Shown: positions 51,448 through 60,532, numbered from the stretch's first letter. The stretch is DNA of 64,000 bases from an uncultured Bacteroides sp. (GCF_963676325.1 NZ_OY781099.1:2666001-2730000), one strand, 5' to 3'. Numbers and translations are program-made. The notes: a model not told the origin generated them from the sequence alone.

Positions 51448-52254
51448 TTATCTTTCATTTTCTTCCCAAACTTCAATTCGTTCTTTACTGGCTTTTATCA
51501 AAACATCAGAAATACCATGTCCCAAAGCAAGACGTAATGGCGGATTTTCTGATAATACTACATTTAAGACCTGTTGAGCTGCATCTTTGGGATTTTCAGC
51601 AGCCGACATCATATTTTCAGACATTTTCATAAACTCCTTATATCTCGTTGCATAAGGTTCAATATTAAACGGCGTAAATCCGACAGCATTAATGAAATTT
51701 GTGCCAAATGCTCCTGGTTCAATGATGGTTACTTTAACTCCTGTACCTTCCATCTCTTTTGCCAAAGTTTCGCATAAACCTTCGAGTGCCCATTTGGTAG
51801 CAGAATAGGCTCCGTTGAACATGAAGGTTGCCATACCCCCCATTGAAGTAACTTGGAAGATATGCCCTGATTTTCGCTGACGCATTAAAGGCAATACGGC
51901 TTGTATGATATTGAATGAACCAAAGAAATTTATCTCCATCTGTTTCCTCATTTCCTCTTCCTTCATTTCTTCCACAGAGCCAAAATGGCCAAATCCGGCA
52001 TTGCTAACCAGTATGTCAATGCGTTTATAATAATTAATAGCTATATTAACACAATCAAAGACCTGCTTTCGGTCAGTCACATCTAATTCCATTGGCAATA
52101 AAGTAGCGGGATAGGACTTAGACAATTCAATGAGTGATTCAATGTTGCGTGCCGTAGCAACTACAAAGTCACCATTTTCTAACGCAGCTTTTGAGAATTC
52201 AAAACCAAAGCCTCTGGAAGCTCCAGTGATAAACCAGACTTTATTCACTTGCAT
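51448..52254 (-). CDS. Short-chain dehydrogenase/reductase
   Basis: This 268-residue SDR carries TGASRGFGFEFS (cofactor loop), NAGFGHFGSVEE (NNAG site), Ser in VTSMGGMATF, YSATKWALEG (YxxxK) and IIEPGAFGTNF (PG). The C-terminal half with ALGHGISDVLIKA resembles the longer SDRs often called oxidoreductase YusZ-like. Substrate unknown. It sits between two relics of one ALDH gene and has its own full -7 element. Confidence 0.92.
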   Translation of the reverse strand: MQVNKVWFITGASRGFGFEFSKAALENGDFVVATARNIESLIELSKSYPATLLPMELDVTDRKQVFDCVNIAINYYKRIDILVSNAGFGHFGSVEEMKEEEMRKQMEINFFGSFNIIQAVLPLMRQRKSGHIFQVTSMGGMATFMFNGAYSATKWALEGLCETLAKEMEGTGVKVTIIEPGAFGTNFINAVGFTPFNIEPYATRYKEFMKMSENMMSAAENPKDAAQQVLNVVLSENPPLRLALGHGISDVLIKASKERIEVWEENER

Positions 52255-52281
52255 AATTTGTATTTTATATTAAAATATATG

Positions 52282-52289
52282 CAAAATTA
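52282..52289 (-). promoter_or_regulatory. -7 element of the second SDR gene
   Basis: Minus strand reads TAATTTTG, a full match, with a leader of about 20 nt. Confidence 0.5.
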
Positions 52290-52692
52290 TATTGTTTGAA
52301 AATATTTTAATTTGCTCAAAAGTCTATAGTTTTTTGTTTAAAAGATCACCTAAATGCAGGTTGTAGATTTTCGAAAATTGAAGTTTTCCCGATATGTAGC
52401 ATTCCAAAGTTATTTTATATGGCTCGTAAAAGTATAACAAAAGAGACTCGAAATCATGGGTAATGAGTAATTCAATGGATGTGACTGATGCAAAAAGTCG
52501 TCAATCACTGATAACTCACCATTTAATTTATTTATCATTTTACTATTCATAATATAAGGATATTCAGAATATTTAAAGTATCAGATATTATTAATGTAAA
52601 ATAAAACAACTTATATATTTGGCTTACACTACAGCATCATATATATATTTTTACATAACAAGTAAATTTGAATGCCAATCCTTCTCCGTTTA

Positions 52693-52758
52693 GGTCAAGC
52701 AGGATTGATTCATCTCACCTAAAGGAGTCTAAGGATTGTGGATGAATTCATTTATTAT
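52693..52758 (-). pseudogene. Second relic of an aldehyde dehydrogenase C-terminus
   Basis: Read on the minus strand: IINEFIHNP, stop, TPLGEMNQSCLT. It lines up without gaps with MINKFNHNPYAPFGGMKQSGIG of the fragment at 51101-51430. About half the residues agree, so it is an older or separate copy. Confidence 0.65.
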
Positions 52759-52781
52759 GGCTAAACTGCATTGGTCGTGTT

Positions 52782-53648
52782 TTATAATGCCTTAGAAGCA
52801 TTAAATCCAAACCGTTGCTTAAAGGCGAATGAAAAGTGAGAATAGTTCTCAAAACCGACCTGTATATATATATCAGTAGGTTTTTGCCTTTTTTCTACAA
52901 TAAGGTATCGTGCTTCATCCAGTCTTTTTCCTTTTAACCATTTTTCAGGAGTTGAGTGAAACAAGGCTTTAAAATCTCTTTTAAAAGTTGATAGACTACG
53001 ACCAGTTAACCGAGCAAATTCCTTAAGCGGGATATTATATATGAAGTTTTTGGTCATGTATTTCTCTATGTCGATTTTAAAGGGTTCGCTCAAATCAAAA
53101 AGGAATGTTTCTAGATCATGATTTGATTCTAACAACAGCTCAATGGCTTCAGTGACTTTGAGGTCAGCCATACTGGGTGACAACCGTTCCGGCTCACTGT
53201 AATACGGCAACAAAGAGTCAAAATAAGCCTTTATAAACTTATTTTTTGACAAATTTATGTTTGGATTTCCAGAATATCTCTCCTGCTTAAGAATATGTTT
53301 TTGAGTAGCATAGGAAATCAAAGCGTTTTGACTTAAAAAGACATTGATTGACTTAAAGGGAAACCCATTTTCATCAGGAAATTTTATAGCTCTAACAAGC
53401 TCATTTCGTTTAACTAAGCAAATATCGCCGGCCTCATATAAGAATGCCTGCTCACCAATTTGCATTTGAAGTTTTCCTGAAACAACATAAGTAAGACTAT
53501 GCTCAGCTACAACAACTTCATTTGAAAATTTTTTTTTGTATTCGCATGAATACAAAATACTATTGTTATTGAAAATTTCATTTGCCATACTCATAAATAG
53601 GTAAAAATTAAATTCATTTTTAAATGACCAATTTAGCATTTTTTCCAA
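52782..53648 (-). CDS. AraC-family transcription regulator
   Basis: This 288-residue regulator has an N-terminal cupin-like domain (LTYVVSGKLQMQIGEQAFLYEAGDICLVKRNELV) and a C-terminal AraC domain with LKEFARLTGRSLSTFKRDFKALFHSTPEKWLKGKRLDEARYLI and the second helix-turn-helix PTDIYIQVGFENYSHFSFAFKQRFG. It belongs to a group found beside SDR/ALDH/flavin-oxidoreductase genes and may have controlled the now decayed neighbours. Inducer unknown. Confidence 0.9.
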   Translation of the reverse strand: MEKMLNWSFKNEFNFYLFMSMANEIFNNNSILYSCEYKKKFSNEVVVAEHSLTYVVSGKLQMQIGEQAFLYEAGDICLVKRNELVRAIKFPDENGFPFKSINVFLSQNALISYATQKHILKQERYSGNPNINLSKNKFIKAYFDSLLPYYSEPERLSPSMADLKVTEAIELLLESNHDLETFLFDLSEPFKIDIEKYMTKNFIYNIPLKEFARLTGRSLSTFKRDFKALFHSTPEKWLKGKRLDEARYLIVEKRQKPTDIYIQVGFENYSHFSFAFKQRFGFNASKAL

Positions 53649-53948
53649 AATTAAGGAGGAAGTTATTGTAATTAAAACTACTTTTCCCCCATTTTTTATA
53701 TATTAAATTGATAACACAAAATTAGTTGGTTTTGAAATATATAATTTTGGTCAACGGCTCAATCTACTTTGGTTAAAGGTTCATTTTATAGTTTAGACTT
53801 AGAAAATGAAATTATAGAATATAGTGATCCAAAGAAAAACAGGGGCCTATTTAGGCAAAATGATAATAAAAAATATTAAAATAGACCAAACTAGCTACAA
53901 CGAGAATATATTATATACGATGCTACTACCCACCCAAAAGCCTCCTTC
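53649..53948. other. 300-bp gap upstream of the AraC regulator
   Basis: Apart from a minus-strand -7 match (TAATTTTG, 53724-53717) about 70 nt before the AraC ATG, I see no gene, repeat or hairpin. Confidence 0.5.
53717..53724 (-). promoter_or_regulatory. -7 element of the AraC gene
   Basis: Minus strand reads TAATTTTG; no clear -33 element. Confidence 0.4.
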
Positions 53949-54365
53949 TTAAAACGACTTATTCCAAAGAGGCAACCGTCCATAAACATCAAAATGTTTC
54001 TGCAATAATATAGCTTCAACAAATCCTGGCAGATCAAAGTTCTTTTTATCAAAGGTTACATGCCAGTATATATCTAGAGCATCTGCACCAAGTTTGGTAA
54101 TCATGCTCTTAAAGAATGAGTCTCTTTTAATGCCTTCTTTTTTATAGTTTATACACTGATTCAGCATAGGGCCATTGAAAGTTCCATCTTGTTCTAAAGT
54201 TCCTGACTTGCCAATATAAACAAGTTCAATATGCCCCCTTATCAAAGCATATACGCAATATACACCTGGTTCATCAGGAAGGTCCTTTGCCACATCTTCC
54301 AGACAAGTTCCTTTCATAAAAAAGAAATGTCCATTTCTATGATATTTTTCTAATTCACCAAACAT
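53949..54365 (-). CDS. GIY-YIG domain protein
   Basis: This 138-residue protein shows the two strands of the GIY-YIG nuclease fold: PGVYCVYAL (GVY, 34-36) and LVYIGKSG (YIG, 50-52), followed by a helix and FVEAILLQKHFDVYGRLPLWNK, where the Glu is at the metal-ligand place. The usual catalytic Arg in the helix after YIG is not obvious (a Lys/Arg pair lies at IKRDSFFKS). Stand-alone members of this type are common in Bacteroidetes and often uncharacterised. It has its own full -7 element (54393-54386). Confidence 0.72.
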   Translation of the reverse strand: MFGELEKYHRNGHFFFMKGTCLEDVAKDLPDEPGVYCVYALIRGHIELVYIGKSGTLEQDGTFNGPMLNQCINYKKEGIKRDSFFKSMITKLGADALDIYWHVTFDKKNFDLPGFVEAILLQKHFDVYGRLPLWNKSF

Positions 54366-54385
54366 AAAATCAGATTTAGTTTATA

Positions 54386-54393
54386 CAAATATA
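54386..54393 (-). promoter_or_regulatory. -7 element of the GIY-YIG gene
   Basis: Minus strand reads TATATTTG, a full match, about 20 nt before the ATG. Confidence 0.5.
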
Positions 54394-54477
54394 AAGGATA
54401 ATCCAATAAACCATTCAATCATTGCCCGATATTTGTTTGTCAAATCTCAATGATATTTTTTTTTAAACAAGAGTTAT

Positions 54478-55176
54478 TCAATGGTTTTCTATTCTTTCAT
54501 AAAACTGCATCTTATAAAAATCTCCAACAGGTATTAATTTACCGGAGATTTTGATATGATTTCGCTCAATAGATTCAATTTTAGATAGAGCAACAATATA
54601 GGATTTATGAACCTGTATGAATTGGTCTTCGGGAAGAGTCTTCAATATAGCTTTCATGCTTTGCTTGGTAAGAATTCTCTTATCTGAAAGATAAATTTTT
54701 AAATATCCCTGCATTCCTTCAATATACAGAATTTCATCGAGATGTACGTTTTCACGACGATATTCTGTCTTTATAAAAATTTGGGAACCATTGTTCTCAT
54801 TCTTTGCTCCTGCTTTCTGTTTCAGATCATCGGATACTCTGTTAACAGCCATTTGGAAGCGTTCGAAAGAGTATGGTTTAAGCAGGTAATCAAAGACGCT
54901 CAATTCATATCCTTTCAAAGCATAATCTGAATAAGCAGATGTAATGACAACATCGGGTTTCGAGGAAAGATTTTCAAGCAATTGAATGCCGGTAATCTTT
55001 TCCATCTGAATATCAAGAAATAGCAAATCAACAGTCTGCGTTTTCAGGAATTGCAATCCTTCCAAGGCATTATCAAAACTGCCTTTAAGCTTAAGAAAGG
55101 GTATGCGGGCAACAAAACTCTCCAGCTTTTCTGCTGCCAACGGCTCATCTTCTATTATGATACATGATATTGTCAT
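54478..55176 (-). CDS. LytTR-family response regulator
   Basis: This 232-residue response regulator has a receiver domain with IIIEDEP (acidic pocket), the phosphoacceptor D55 in LLFLDIQMEK, TSAYSDYAL (T/S switch) and LLKPYSFERF (Lys). The LytTR DNA-binding domain starts near 130 (IFIKTEYRRENVHLDEILYIEGMQGYLKIYLSD) and ends VHKSYIVALSKIESIERNHIKISGKLIPVG. It overlaps the sensor kinase gene by 4 bp, so the pair is a two-component system. Confidence 0.94.
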   Translation of the reverse strand: MTISCIIIEDEPLAAEKLESFVARIPFLKLKGSFDNALEGLQFLKTQTVDLLFLDIQMEKITGIQLLENLSSKPDVVITSAYSDYALKGYELSVFDYLLKPYSFERFQMAVNRVSDDLKQKAGAKNENNGSQIFIKTEYRRENVHLDEILYIEGMQGYLKIYLSDKRILTKQSMKAILKTLPEDQFIQVHKSYIVALSKIESIERNHIKISGKLIPVGDFYKMQFYERIENH

Positions 55177-56183
55177 AACTTTATTGTTAATTCAGCCCTA
55201 AAGGTATTCAATTCCTTTATTATCTGCAACTCATGATTCTTGGGATATAGAAGAGCAAGGCGTCTTTTTACGTTTTCCAATCCTATGCCCGATTGGGTTG
55301 TTTTGGGGGAAATTGTCTCAGTATCGAAGTAGTTTACACAAGTGAAGCTTAAAACATTATCACTTATAGCAATTTTTATATCAACAACCGGCATGGGCTC
55401 TGCATAACACGAATGCTTAAAAGCATTTTCTACAAAAGGGATAAAAAGCATTGGGGCAACCTGAGTGTTACAAACATCTGGCTCTGGAAAAAAGTAACGT
55501 ATATAATCTACATTCTTAAAACGCAGTTGTTGAAGCTGTATATAACTGGTAAGATAGTCTATCTCTTTTTGCAAAGGAACTGTCTCCGTTTTAGTCTCAT
55601 AAACCATATATCTAAGCATTTCAGACAAAGTAATAAGCATTTTTGAAGCAGTTTTAGGTGATTTACTAATCAAAGAATCAATATTATTCAACGTATTGAA
55701 AAGAAAATGAGGATTAACCTGGAGTCTAAGTAACTTAAGTTCGTTCTTTAGATTTTTGTTCTCTATTTCTGATTTCAGCTGAATATTAGCAAACCAGTTT
55801 TCGAAACCTCTAACCAAACATCCACATTGGGCTATAATAAAAGAACCAACCATTGATGGCAAAAGGAGAATATAATTCTGCAAATTTATTCCTGGGGTAA
55901 TAAGTTTTGATATTATCAAGAAAACAACTGAAACAGAAATACTTATAAACACTGAAAGAATTAGGTATATAACAAGTTGACTCTTCTCAAAATATCGTAT
56001 CAGCCAATAATAGGATAAATAGAATATGACTGCTGCCCAAACAAAATTGATATAAAACTGGATAGTAAGTTCTTGTAGTGCGATTGAGAAATCTCCCTTT
56101 GGCACAACATATAATATTAGGTAGAACAGTACGTAAACCAGCCAGAAAAGAGAATGAATAAGTATTTTCAGAATATATTTCAT
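55173..56183 (-). CDS. Sensor histidine kinase, LytS/YehU type
   Basis: This 336-residue kinase has four or five membrane helices (1-125), a short coiled coil, and the His_kinase domain with the phosphorylated H159 in LQVNPHFLFNTLNNIDSLI. The ATPase end has PMLFIPFVENAFKHS (N box) and SGIGLENVKRRLALLYP (G box). There is no separate periplasmic sensor domain, so the signal is probably sensed within the membrane. It has the best-formed promoter of this region and is cotranscribed with the LytTR regulator. Confidence 0.94.
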   Translation of the reverse strand: MKYILKILIHSLFWLVYVLFYLILYVVPKGDFSIALQELTIQFYINFVWAAVIFYLSYYWLIRYFEKSQLVIYLILSVFISISVSVVFLIISKLITPGINLQNYILLLPSMVGSFIIAQCGCLVRGFENWFANIQLKSEIENKNLKNELKLLRLQVNPHFLFNTLNNIDSLISKSPKTASKMLITLSEMLRYMVYETKTETVPLQKEIDYLTSYIQLQQLRFKNVDYIRYFFPEPDVCNTQVAPMLFIPFVENAFKHSCYAEPMPVVDIKIAISDNVLSFTCVNYFDTETISPKTTQSGIGLENVKRRLALLYPKNHELQIIKELNTFRAELTIKL

Positions 56184-56199
56184 AATTTCATTTAGTCTA

Positions 56200-56229
56200 C
56201 AAAGCTATTAAAAAAGTTATATATGCAAA
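56200..56229 (-). promoter_or_regulatory. Promoter of the LytS/LytT pair
   Basis: Minus-strand TTTG (56229-56226) and TAGCTTTG (56207-56200) are 18 bp apart; both fit the consensus fully. Confidence 0.7.
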
Positions 56230-56252
56230 GGAATTGTTCCACATTGTTACAA

Positions 56253-56642
56253 TCAGGCCCTCGGTCTTGAAAACAAAGGGATAGCATAAAATATCATTGG
56301 AACCAGACACATTATCAGTATGGCCGGACTACTGGAACTAATACCGAAAAGAGTAAATTCTGCCACAATACGAATAAGATAGAATAATGAAAAGAGGCTA
56401 AGAATAGGATATCTGACAGAACTGTCCAAGAGAGCTTTTGTTTGAAAAACAGGGATAATTCCCATAAAAAACAGCATCAAAATACAAATGGCATGGTATG
56501 TCAGAAAAATAGCCCTATTCACACTTGATAAACTATTCAAAGTATTCTCCCAATTAAACATCGGATAAAAGAGTAAGTGGAAGACAACAAACAGCAAGCT
56601 GATACAACCAGCAATACGTAGTAAAAGAGTCTGAGTTTTCAT
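56253..56642 (-). CDS. Membrane protein, unknown
   Basis: This 129-residue protein has four hydrophobic helices (IAGCISLLFVVFHLLFYPMF, TYHAICILMLFFMGIIPVF, YPILSLFSLFYLIRIVAEFTLF, AILIMCLVPMIFYAIPLF). No motif recognised. It lies 9 bp after another small membrane gene and 69 bp before the two-component genes, all leftward. Confidence 0.75.
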   Translation of the reverse strand: MKTQTLLLRIAGCISLLFVVFHLLFYPMFNWENTLNSLSSVNRAIFLTYHAICILMLFFMGIIPVFQTKALLDSSVRYPILSLFSLFYLIRIVAEFTLFGISSSSPAILIMCLVPMIFYAIPLFSRPRA

Positions 56643-56651
56643 TTTTTATTT

Positions 56652-57050
56652 CTATTTATTAGTTATATGTTCCAGATTACTTTTGAACAAGATGACCCCA
56701 AAAGATAGCCATAATATTGTTTCACAAATAATGGCTACCAAAATAGAAGAATTCACTGTTCCCTTAATAAATTCATAACTTCCAACGCAAGATAATCCAA
56801 ATAGTGTAATTCCAGTAGCCATACAAATGGTTTGTCTAGCTTTTGAGTGAGGTAAATTTCTCGTTCCAAACATCAATACAGAAATTCCTAACATAAACAT
56901 TGATGCCCTCCGGGCAAGAACTTGCCCAGCTTCAGAAGATTGTAATCCTAAATCTTTAATAAAAGAATCAGGCATAAAAAGTAATTGAACAAACAAATAA
57001 AGGAATAATGCGGAAGTTGCAATGCTTACAATTTTATAAGAATAATTCAT
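56652..57050 (-). CDS. Membrane protein, unknown
   Basis: This 132-residue protein has four hydrophobic helices (IATSALFLYLFVQLLFMPDSF, ARRASMFMLGISVLMFGTRNL, ICMATGITLFGLSCVGSYEFI, SILVAIICETILWLSFGVILF). It resembles small four-helix proteins annotated only as hypothetical. Its ATG is 33 bp from the stop of the DUF2867-like gene upstream, consistent with one operon of three. Confidence 0.75.
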   Translation of the reverse strand: MNYSYKIVSIATSALFLYLFVQLLFMPDSFIKDLGLQSSEAGQVLARRASMFMLGISVLMFGTRNLPHSKARQTICMATGITLFGLSCVGSYEFIKGTVNSSILVAIICETILWLSFGVILFKSNLEHITNK

Positions 57051-57082
57051 AATATATATGTTTTAATATCACCATTCATATT

Positions 57083-57568
57083 TTAATACTCACATACTCT
57101 GGCTAACATATTTCTGATAATCAGATAATGGAATGGTCTGATTATAGAGAAATAAATTTTTCCCATTAAATTGTGGAATCTGACAACCGTTGCAAATTTC
57201 ACTACAGAAATCTCCTGATTGGCTTCATGCTGAAGGGAAAACCAGGCTTCAAGATGCTTATCATTTGCAAACAACAGAATCTCTTGTTCACTTCGTTCCA
57301 GTACTTTAAAAAATCCGAAGTTATGACCTTTTTGTGCATTTGGGTCTATATTTAACTCTGTGGTTGTTTCCAGACCAAAAGGTTTAACCAACGTATTACG
57401 TAACTTATAAAGAAAAGTAACCCATTTAGGTTCGACTAAGAACGATGACAAACACAATTCCAGTGTAATTGTTCCTTTATTAGCCTTCGATTGATAACAC
57501 TCTACATAATCAGCTTTTCGACAGACGTCGTAAATAAAGGAACGTTCAGCAATATCAACTTTTTCCAT
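57083..57568 (-). CDS. DUF2867-like protein
   Basis: This protein (161 residues from the ATG at 57568) resembles DUF2867 proteins: a charged start, central strand-rich part (GHNFGFFKVLERSEQEILLFANDKHLEAWFSLQ), VVRFHNLMGKIYFSIIRPFHYLIIRNMLARV at the end, which is a conserved aromatic, basic region. Function is unknown. I place the start at MEKVDIAE because the only good -7 element (57598-57591) lies upstream of it but inside a longer frame that begins at 57607. It heads the group with the two membrane genes. Confidence 0.75.
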   Translation of the reverse strand: MEKVDIAERSFIYDVCRKADYVECYQSKANKGTITLELCLSSFLVEPKWVTFLYKLRNTLVKPFGLETTTELNIDPNAQKGHNFGFFKVLERSEQEILLFANDKHLEAWFSLQHEANQEISVVKFATVVRFHNLMGKIYFSIIRPFHYLIIRNMLARVCEY

Positions 57569-57590
57569 TCGTATAATATTTATCTTTATG

Positions 57591-57598
57591 CAAAGATG
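57591..57598 (-). promoter_or_regulatory. -7-like element of the DUF2867-like gene
   Basis: Minus strand reads CATCTTTG, one mismatch to TAnnTTTG; it favours the start at 57568 over 57607. Confidence 0.45.
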
Positions 57599-57681
57599 GT
57601 GTATCAAAAAGGTAAAATCAAATTTAGTTCACCAAACGGCAAATTATGGTTACGAAACGAACAAATATTTAACATCACATA

Positions 57682-57711
57682 TTGTTATTTATTTGCCAAA
57701 GATTATCTTTG
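57682..57711 (+). promoter_or_regulatory. Promoter of the small lipoprotein gene
   Basis: TTG at 57682-57684 and the full -7 TATCTTTG (57704-57711) are 19 bp apart. The transcript would start near 57718, which rules out the in-frame ATG at 57682 as a start. Confidence 0.65.
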
Positions 57712-57738
57712 CAAAAAAAACAAACAGATATTAGAACC

Positions 57739-58131
57739 ATGAAAATTAAACTAATATTTATTTTCGCTTGCCTACTTATGGCATGCCAGAAGGAAGATAA
57801 CGTCGCTCAGCCCATTGACAGTTCTACACTTGGAATAGATCATATTACAATAAACAATAAAGACTATGCTATAGCCAATAGTTTGATGATTGATAAAAGT
57901 GCTCCATTGGTTTGCATAGGCTCTTCAAGTTCCAATAATACAAAAGTGGGATTAGATTATATGTGGTCATCTCTAACAGAAGATCTGTCAGCAGTTTCTT
58001 TAACAAGTAATAAAGCCCAGGTGGAGGTTAGCTGGGAGGAATACCCTAATTACAAAACCTGCACTTTAAAAGTTTATACTACCAATCCTAAAGCTGAAGT
58101 TAAGTATGTTATCTCAGCTCTGGTTAAATAA
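57739..58131 (+). CDS. Small lipoprotein, unknown
   Basis: This 130-residue protein starts at 57739 (MKIKLIFIFACLLMACQKEDN) with a lipoprotein signal (Cys 16). The rest forms alternating beta strands (IDHITINNKDYAIANSLMIDKSAPLVCIGSS, VEVSWEEYPNYKTCTLKVYTTNPKAEVKYVISALVK), an Ig-like look. No family known to me. A longer frame from 57682 starts upstream of the promoter and is unlikely. It is convergent with the large hypothetical gene that ends at 58165. Confidence 0.75.
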   Translation: MKIKLIFIFACLLMACQKEDNVAQPIDSSTLGIDHITINNKDYAIANSLMIDKSAPLVCIGSSSSNNTKVGLDYMWSSLTEDLSAVSLTSNKAQVEVSWEEYPNYKTCTLKVYTTNPKAEVKYVISALVK

Positions 58132-58164
58132 TTATTTAAAAGGCATCAAATTTTATAAGCTCAA

Positions 58165-59733
58165 CTATTTTTTATAAGTCAATCTTATATCAGAGCAAGC
58201 AACCTTATCCTTGCAGACAATATGGGAGGAAAAGATAAAATGATTAAAGAAGTCGGCATGCTGAAAGAAGATGTCCGGAATAAATCGTGAGCGATAATCG
58301 GAATGAGTATTTACTTCTTCCAGATCGGCCATCTGCATGAAATTAAGATGCGGTGCCATGCGGGAGATACATTCGTTATACGGATTATCAAACTTAAGAA
58401 TGCTTACATTATTCATCTGGGTGATATAAGACAGAATACTTGCCGGATCGGGCGCCAACAACAGGAGATTCTTATAGAAAACAACGTAGGAATTAAGATC
58501 TGTGTCTTTTATTCCTGAGAGTTGTTCAAAGATTGTATTCTTTGGAAGCAGATAAAGCTGATAGCTTTGATTGCCTGCATATAAAATCGGCGACTTGACT
58601 GTTGCTTGTTTTCTATCCGGCAGGAATAATCGCAACTCTTTTTCTGCTTTAAGTGAGTCTTTTAACGGGATGTACAACAAAGAGAGTGGCCTGCGGACTG
58701 TATCTTCAGGATAAAAAGAGAGACTTGCCAAACGGTCAACGGCATGTGCTTTAATAAAATGCATCAGGTGAATATCCGCTTCTTTCACATTATCGGGATA
58801 AGGTGCAAGGGCGTATTCCTGACGAGCTGAGTTTGCCGCGATATATTCTAGTTTGGAGATGCTTGTTTCGTTTGCATAATAGGTGTAACGGGGAAGCTCC
58901 TTTTTTGATAGATTTTCTACCGGAGATTGCTCTTTAAGCGCATTGACAAAGGAAGAACTGGTATCTGCATCGGCACAGGTTCCCGACAGGCGTATTGCAT
59001 CACGGCCAAACTTTATATTCAGATCACTCCATCCGAATTGTTTGCTTCTTACATGTAAAGATGCTATGCTATTATAACTTTTATGATCCTGAGAAAGTCC
59101 AAAGGAGGGATCGTTAAGGACTGATTTTCCACCTATATGGGTATTGATTACTTGCTTTATAAGTCTTTCTGAATAGCTGACTGCAAGAAAGCCTGCCGAC
59201 TTATAATAGCAAAGGAACGAATCTCCTCCCAATGGGCATATTCTTATTTTTTCTCCTTTGTAAGAGACTTTTTTAATGGGAAAATCAATAGGACGATTTT
59301 TCTCTATTTGTTGTTCAAACCACTTCTCATCTCCCGGGGTAGTATTAAAATAAATCACCTGATCGAGCTCTGATCCGGGAGAGTGAAAGCTGATCAGCAT
59401 TTTATTCATCCTTGGACTGAGTCCGTTAGGTGCCGAATTTGTCAATGCATCAAAATGTTCTATCAGATCATTAGCTATCCGGGAAAGTCTCAGCGAAGGT
59501 AGTCTCTTTATATATTCCGTACTTTTAATCTCTTTGATCAGTGAAGTCAGGTCATTGGTTTCAAACACAGCATTGCAACCGGAAGGTACGAGTGAATAAA
59601 GATTGACCTCAGTAATTTTCTCACGGGAACTTATCCCCATGTAAAAGAACGCTCCTACTCCTATGAAAAAGAGTAGAAAAAGCGAAATGGCCAATATTTT
59701 TATCCTCAATTTCCGGTTCATAGCTATATGCAT
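58165..59733 (-). CDS. Large anchored protein of the DUF3352-like type
   Basis: This 522-residue protein has a basic start and one signal anchor (IKILAISLFLLFFIGVGAFFYMG), then a long extracytoplasmic part opening EVNLYSLVPSGCNAVFETNDLTSLIKEIKSTEYIKRL, which resembles DUF3352-like proteins (the phrase about P-x-x-x-x-A-V-F-E). The rest is strands without known catalytic motif. Two start codons exist, 59733 and 59721 (MNRKLRIK); the second gives a tidier N-terminus. It is divergent from gldF with a full -7 element at 59790-59783, which suggests a cell-envelope role. Confidence 0.75.
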   Translation of the reverse strand: MHIAMNRKLRIKILAISLFLLFFIGVGAFFYMGISSREKITEVNLYSLVPSGCNAVFETNDLTSLIKEIKSTEYIKRLPSLRLSRIANDLIEHFDALTNSAPNGLSPRMNKMLISFHSPGSELDQVIYFNTTPGDEKWFEQQIEKNRPIDFPIKKVSYKGEKIRICPLGGDSFLCYYKSAGFLAVSYSERLIKQVINTHIGGKSVLNDPSFGLSQDHKSYNSIASLHVRSKQFGWSDLNIKFGRDAIRLSGTCADADTSSSFVNALKEQSPVENLSKKELPRYTYYANETSISKLEYIAANSARQEYALAPYPDNVKEADIHLMHFIKAHAVDRLASLSFYPEDTVRRPLSLLYIPLKDSLKAEKELRLFLPDRKQATVKSPILYAGNQSYQLYLLPKNTIFEQLSGIKDTDLNSYVVFYKNLLLLAPDPASILSYITQMNNVSILKFDNPYNECISRMAPHLNFMQMADLEEVNTHSDYRSRFIPDIFFQHADFFNHFIFSSHIVCKDKVACSDIRLTYKK

Positions 59734-59782
59734 TCAATACAATATAAGTATATTTGTACCGTTATTTATTTTAGGTAACGTA

Positions 59783-59790
59783 CAAAAGTA
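59783..59790 (-). promoter_or_regulatory. -7 element of the DUF3352-like gene
   Basis: Minus strand reads TACTTTTG, a full match; leader about 40 nt. Confidence 0.5.
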
Positions 59791-59809
59791 ATAAATATTC
59801 TAACATATA

Positions 59810-60532
59810 ATGAAATATTTGATTAGAAAAGAGATCGCTGTTTTTTTTAGCTCTGCAATGGGATATGTGATACTCTTTGTGTGGTTGCTGGCAGTATCTC
59901 TTATGCTATGGTTTTTTTCCGGAGAATACAATTTGCCGGATGCAGGTTACGCCACTTTACGCCCTTTCTTTTCTCTGGCTCCCATCCTTTTTTTATTTTT
60001 GGTACCGGCAACAACCATGAGAATGTTTGCTGAAGAAAAAAGAATGGGTACGCTGGAATTACTATTCTCTCGTCCGCTAAAAATCAGCACTATTGTGATG
60101 AGCAAGTTCTGGTCGGCATGGTTGTTAATGATGATCGCCCTACTCCCCACCCTACTCTATGTGATAAGTATTTATCTGCTCAGCATGGCCGGATTAGATT
60201 GGGGCGAAGTGATAGGTGGATACTGCGGATTACTCTGCTTGCTGGCTACATTTGTGAGTTTCGGATTATTCACTTCCTCGCTCACCAGCAATCAGTTGAT
60301 TGCTTTTTTACTTGCAATTCTATTATCCTTTGCAGCGTTCTATGGATTTGAGCTAATTGCATCGCTCACCAACAGCGGCAGTCTGCACAATGATTGGGTT
60401 GAACTGGGAATTCAGGCTCATTATCAATCCATGGTACGGGGAATAATCGATACCCGGGACCTTATTTATTTCGCGACTCTTACTTTTTTATTTATTTATC
60501 TCACAGTACAAGTAAACGCACGCAAACGATGA
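59810..60532 (+). CDS. gldF: Gliding-type ABC transporter permease GldF
   Basis: GldF is the membrane part of an ABC exporter first known from gliding Bacteroidetes and kept by non-gliding ones. The 240-residue protein has six helices and the ABC-2 permease phrase MRMFAEEKRMGTLELLFSRPL after the second helix. Its stop overlaps the start of gldG by 4 bp (60529-60532). The ATPase gene gldA is not in the window. The role in non-motile cells is not settled. Confidence 0.92.
   Translation: MKYLIRKEIAVFFSSAMGYVILFVWLLAVSLMLWFFSGEYNLPDAGYATLRPFFSLAPILFLFLVPATTMRMFAEEKRMGTLELLFSRPLKISTIVMSKFWSAWLLMMIALLPTLLYVISIYLLSMAGLDWGEVIGGYCGLLCLLATFVSFGLFTSSLTSNQLIAFLLAILLSFAAFYGFELIASLTNSGSLHNDWVELGIQAHYQSMVRGIIDTRDLIYFATLTFLFIYLTVQVNARKR

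Larger units (their letters stand above)
52255..52781. other. 527-bp gap with an aldehyde dehydrogenase relic
   Basis: No intact gene is seen. It holds the promoter of the SDR gene, AT-rich DNA without clear pattern, and the ALDH remnant at 52693-52758. Confidence 0.6.
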
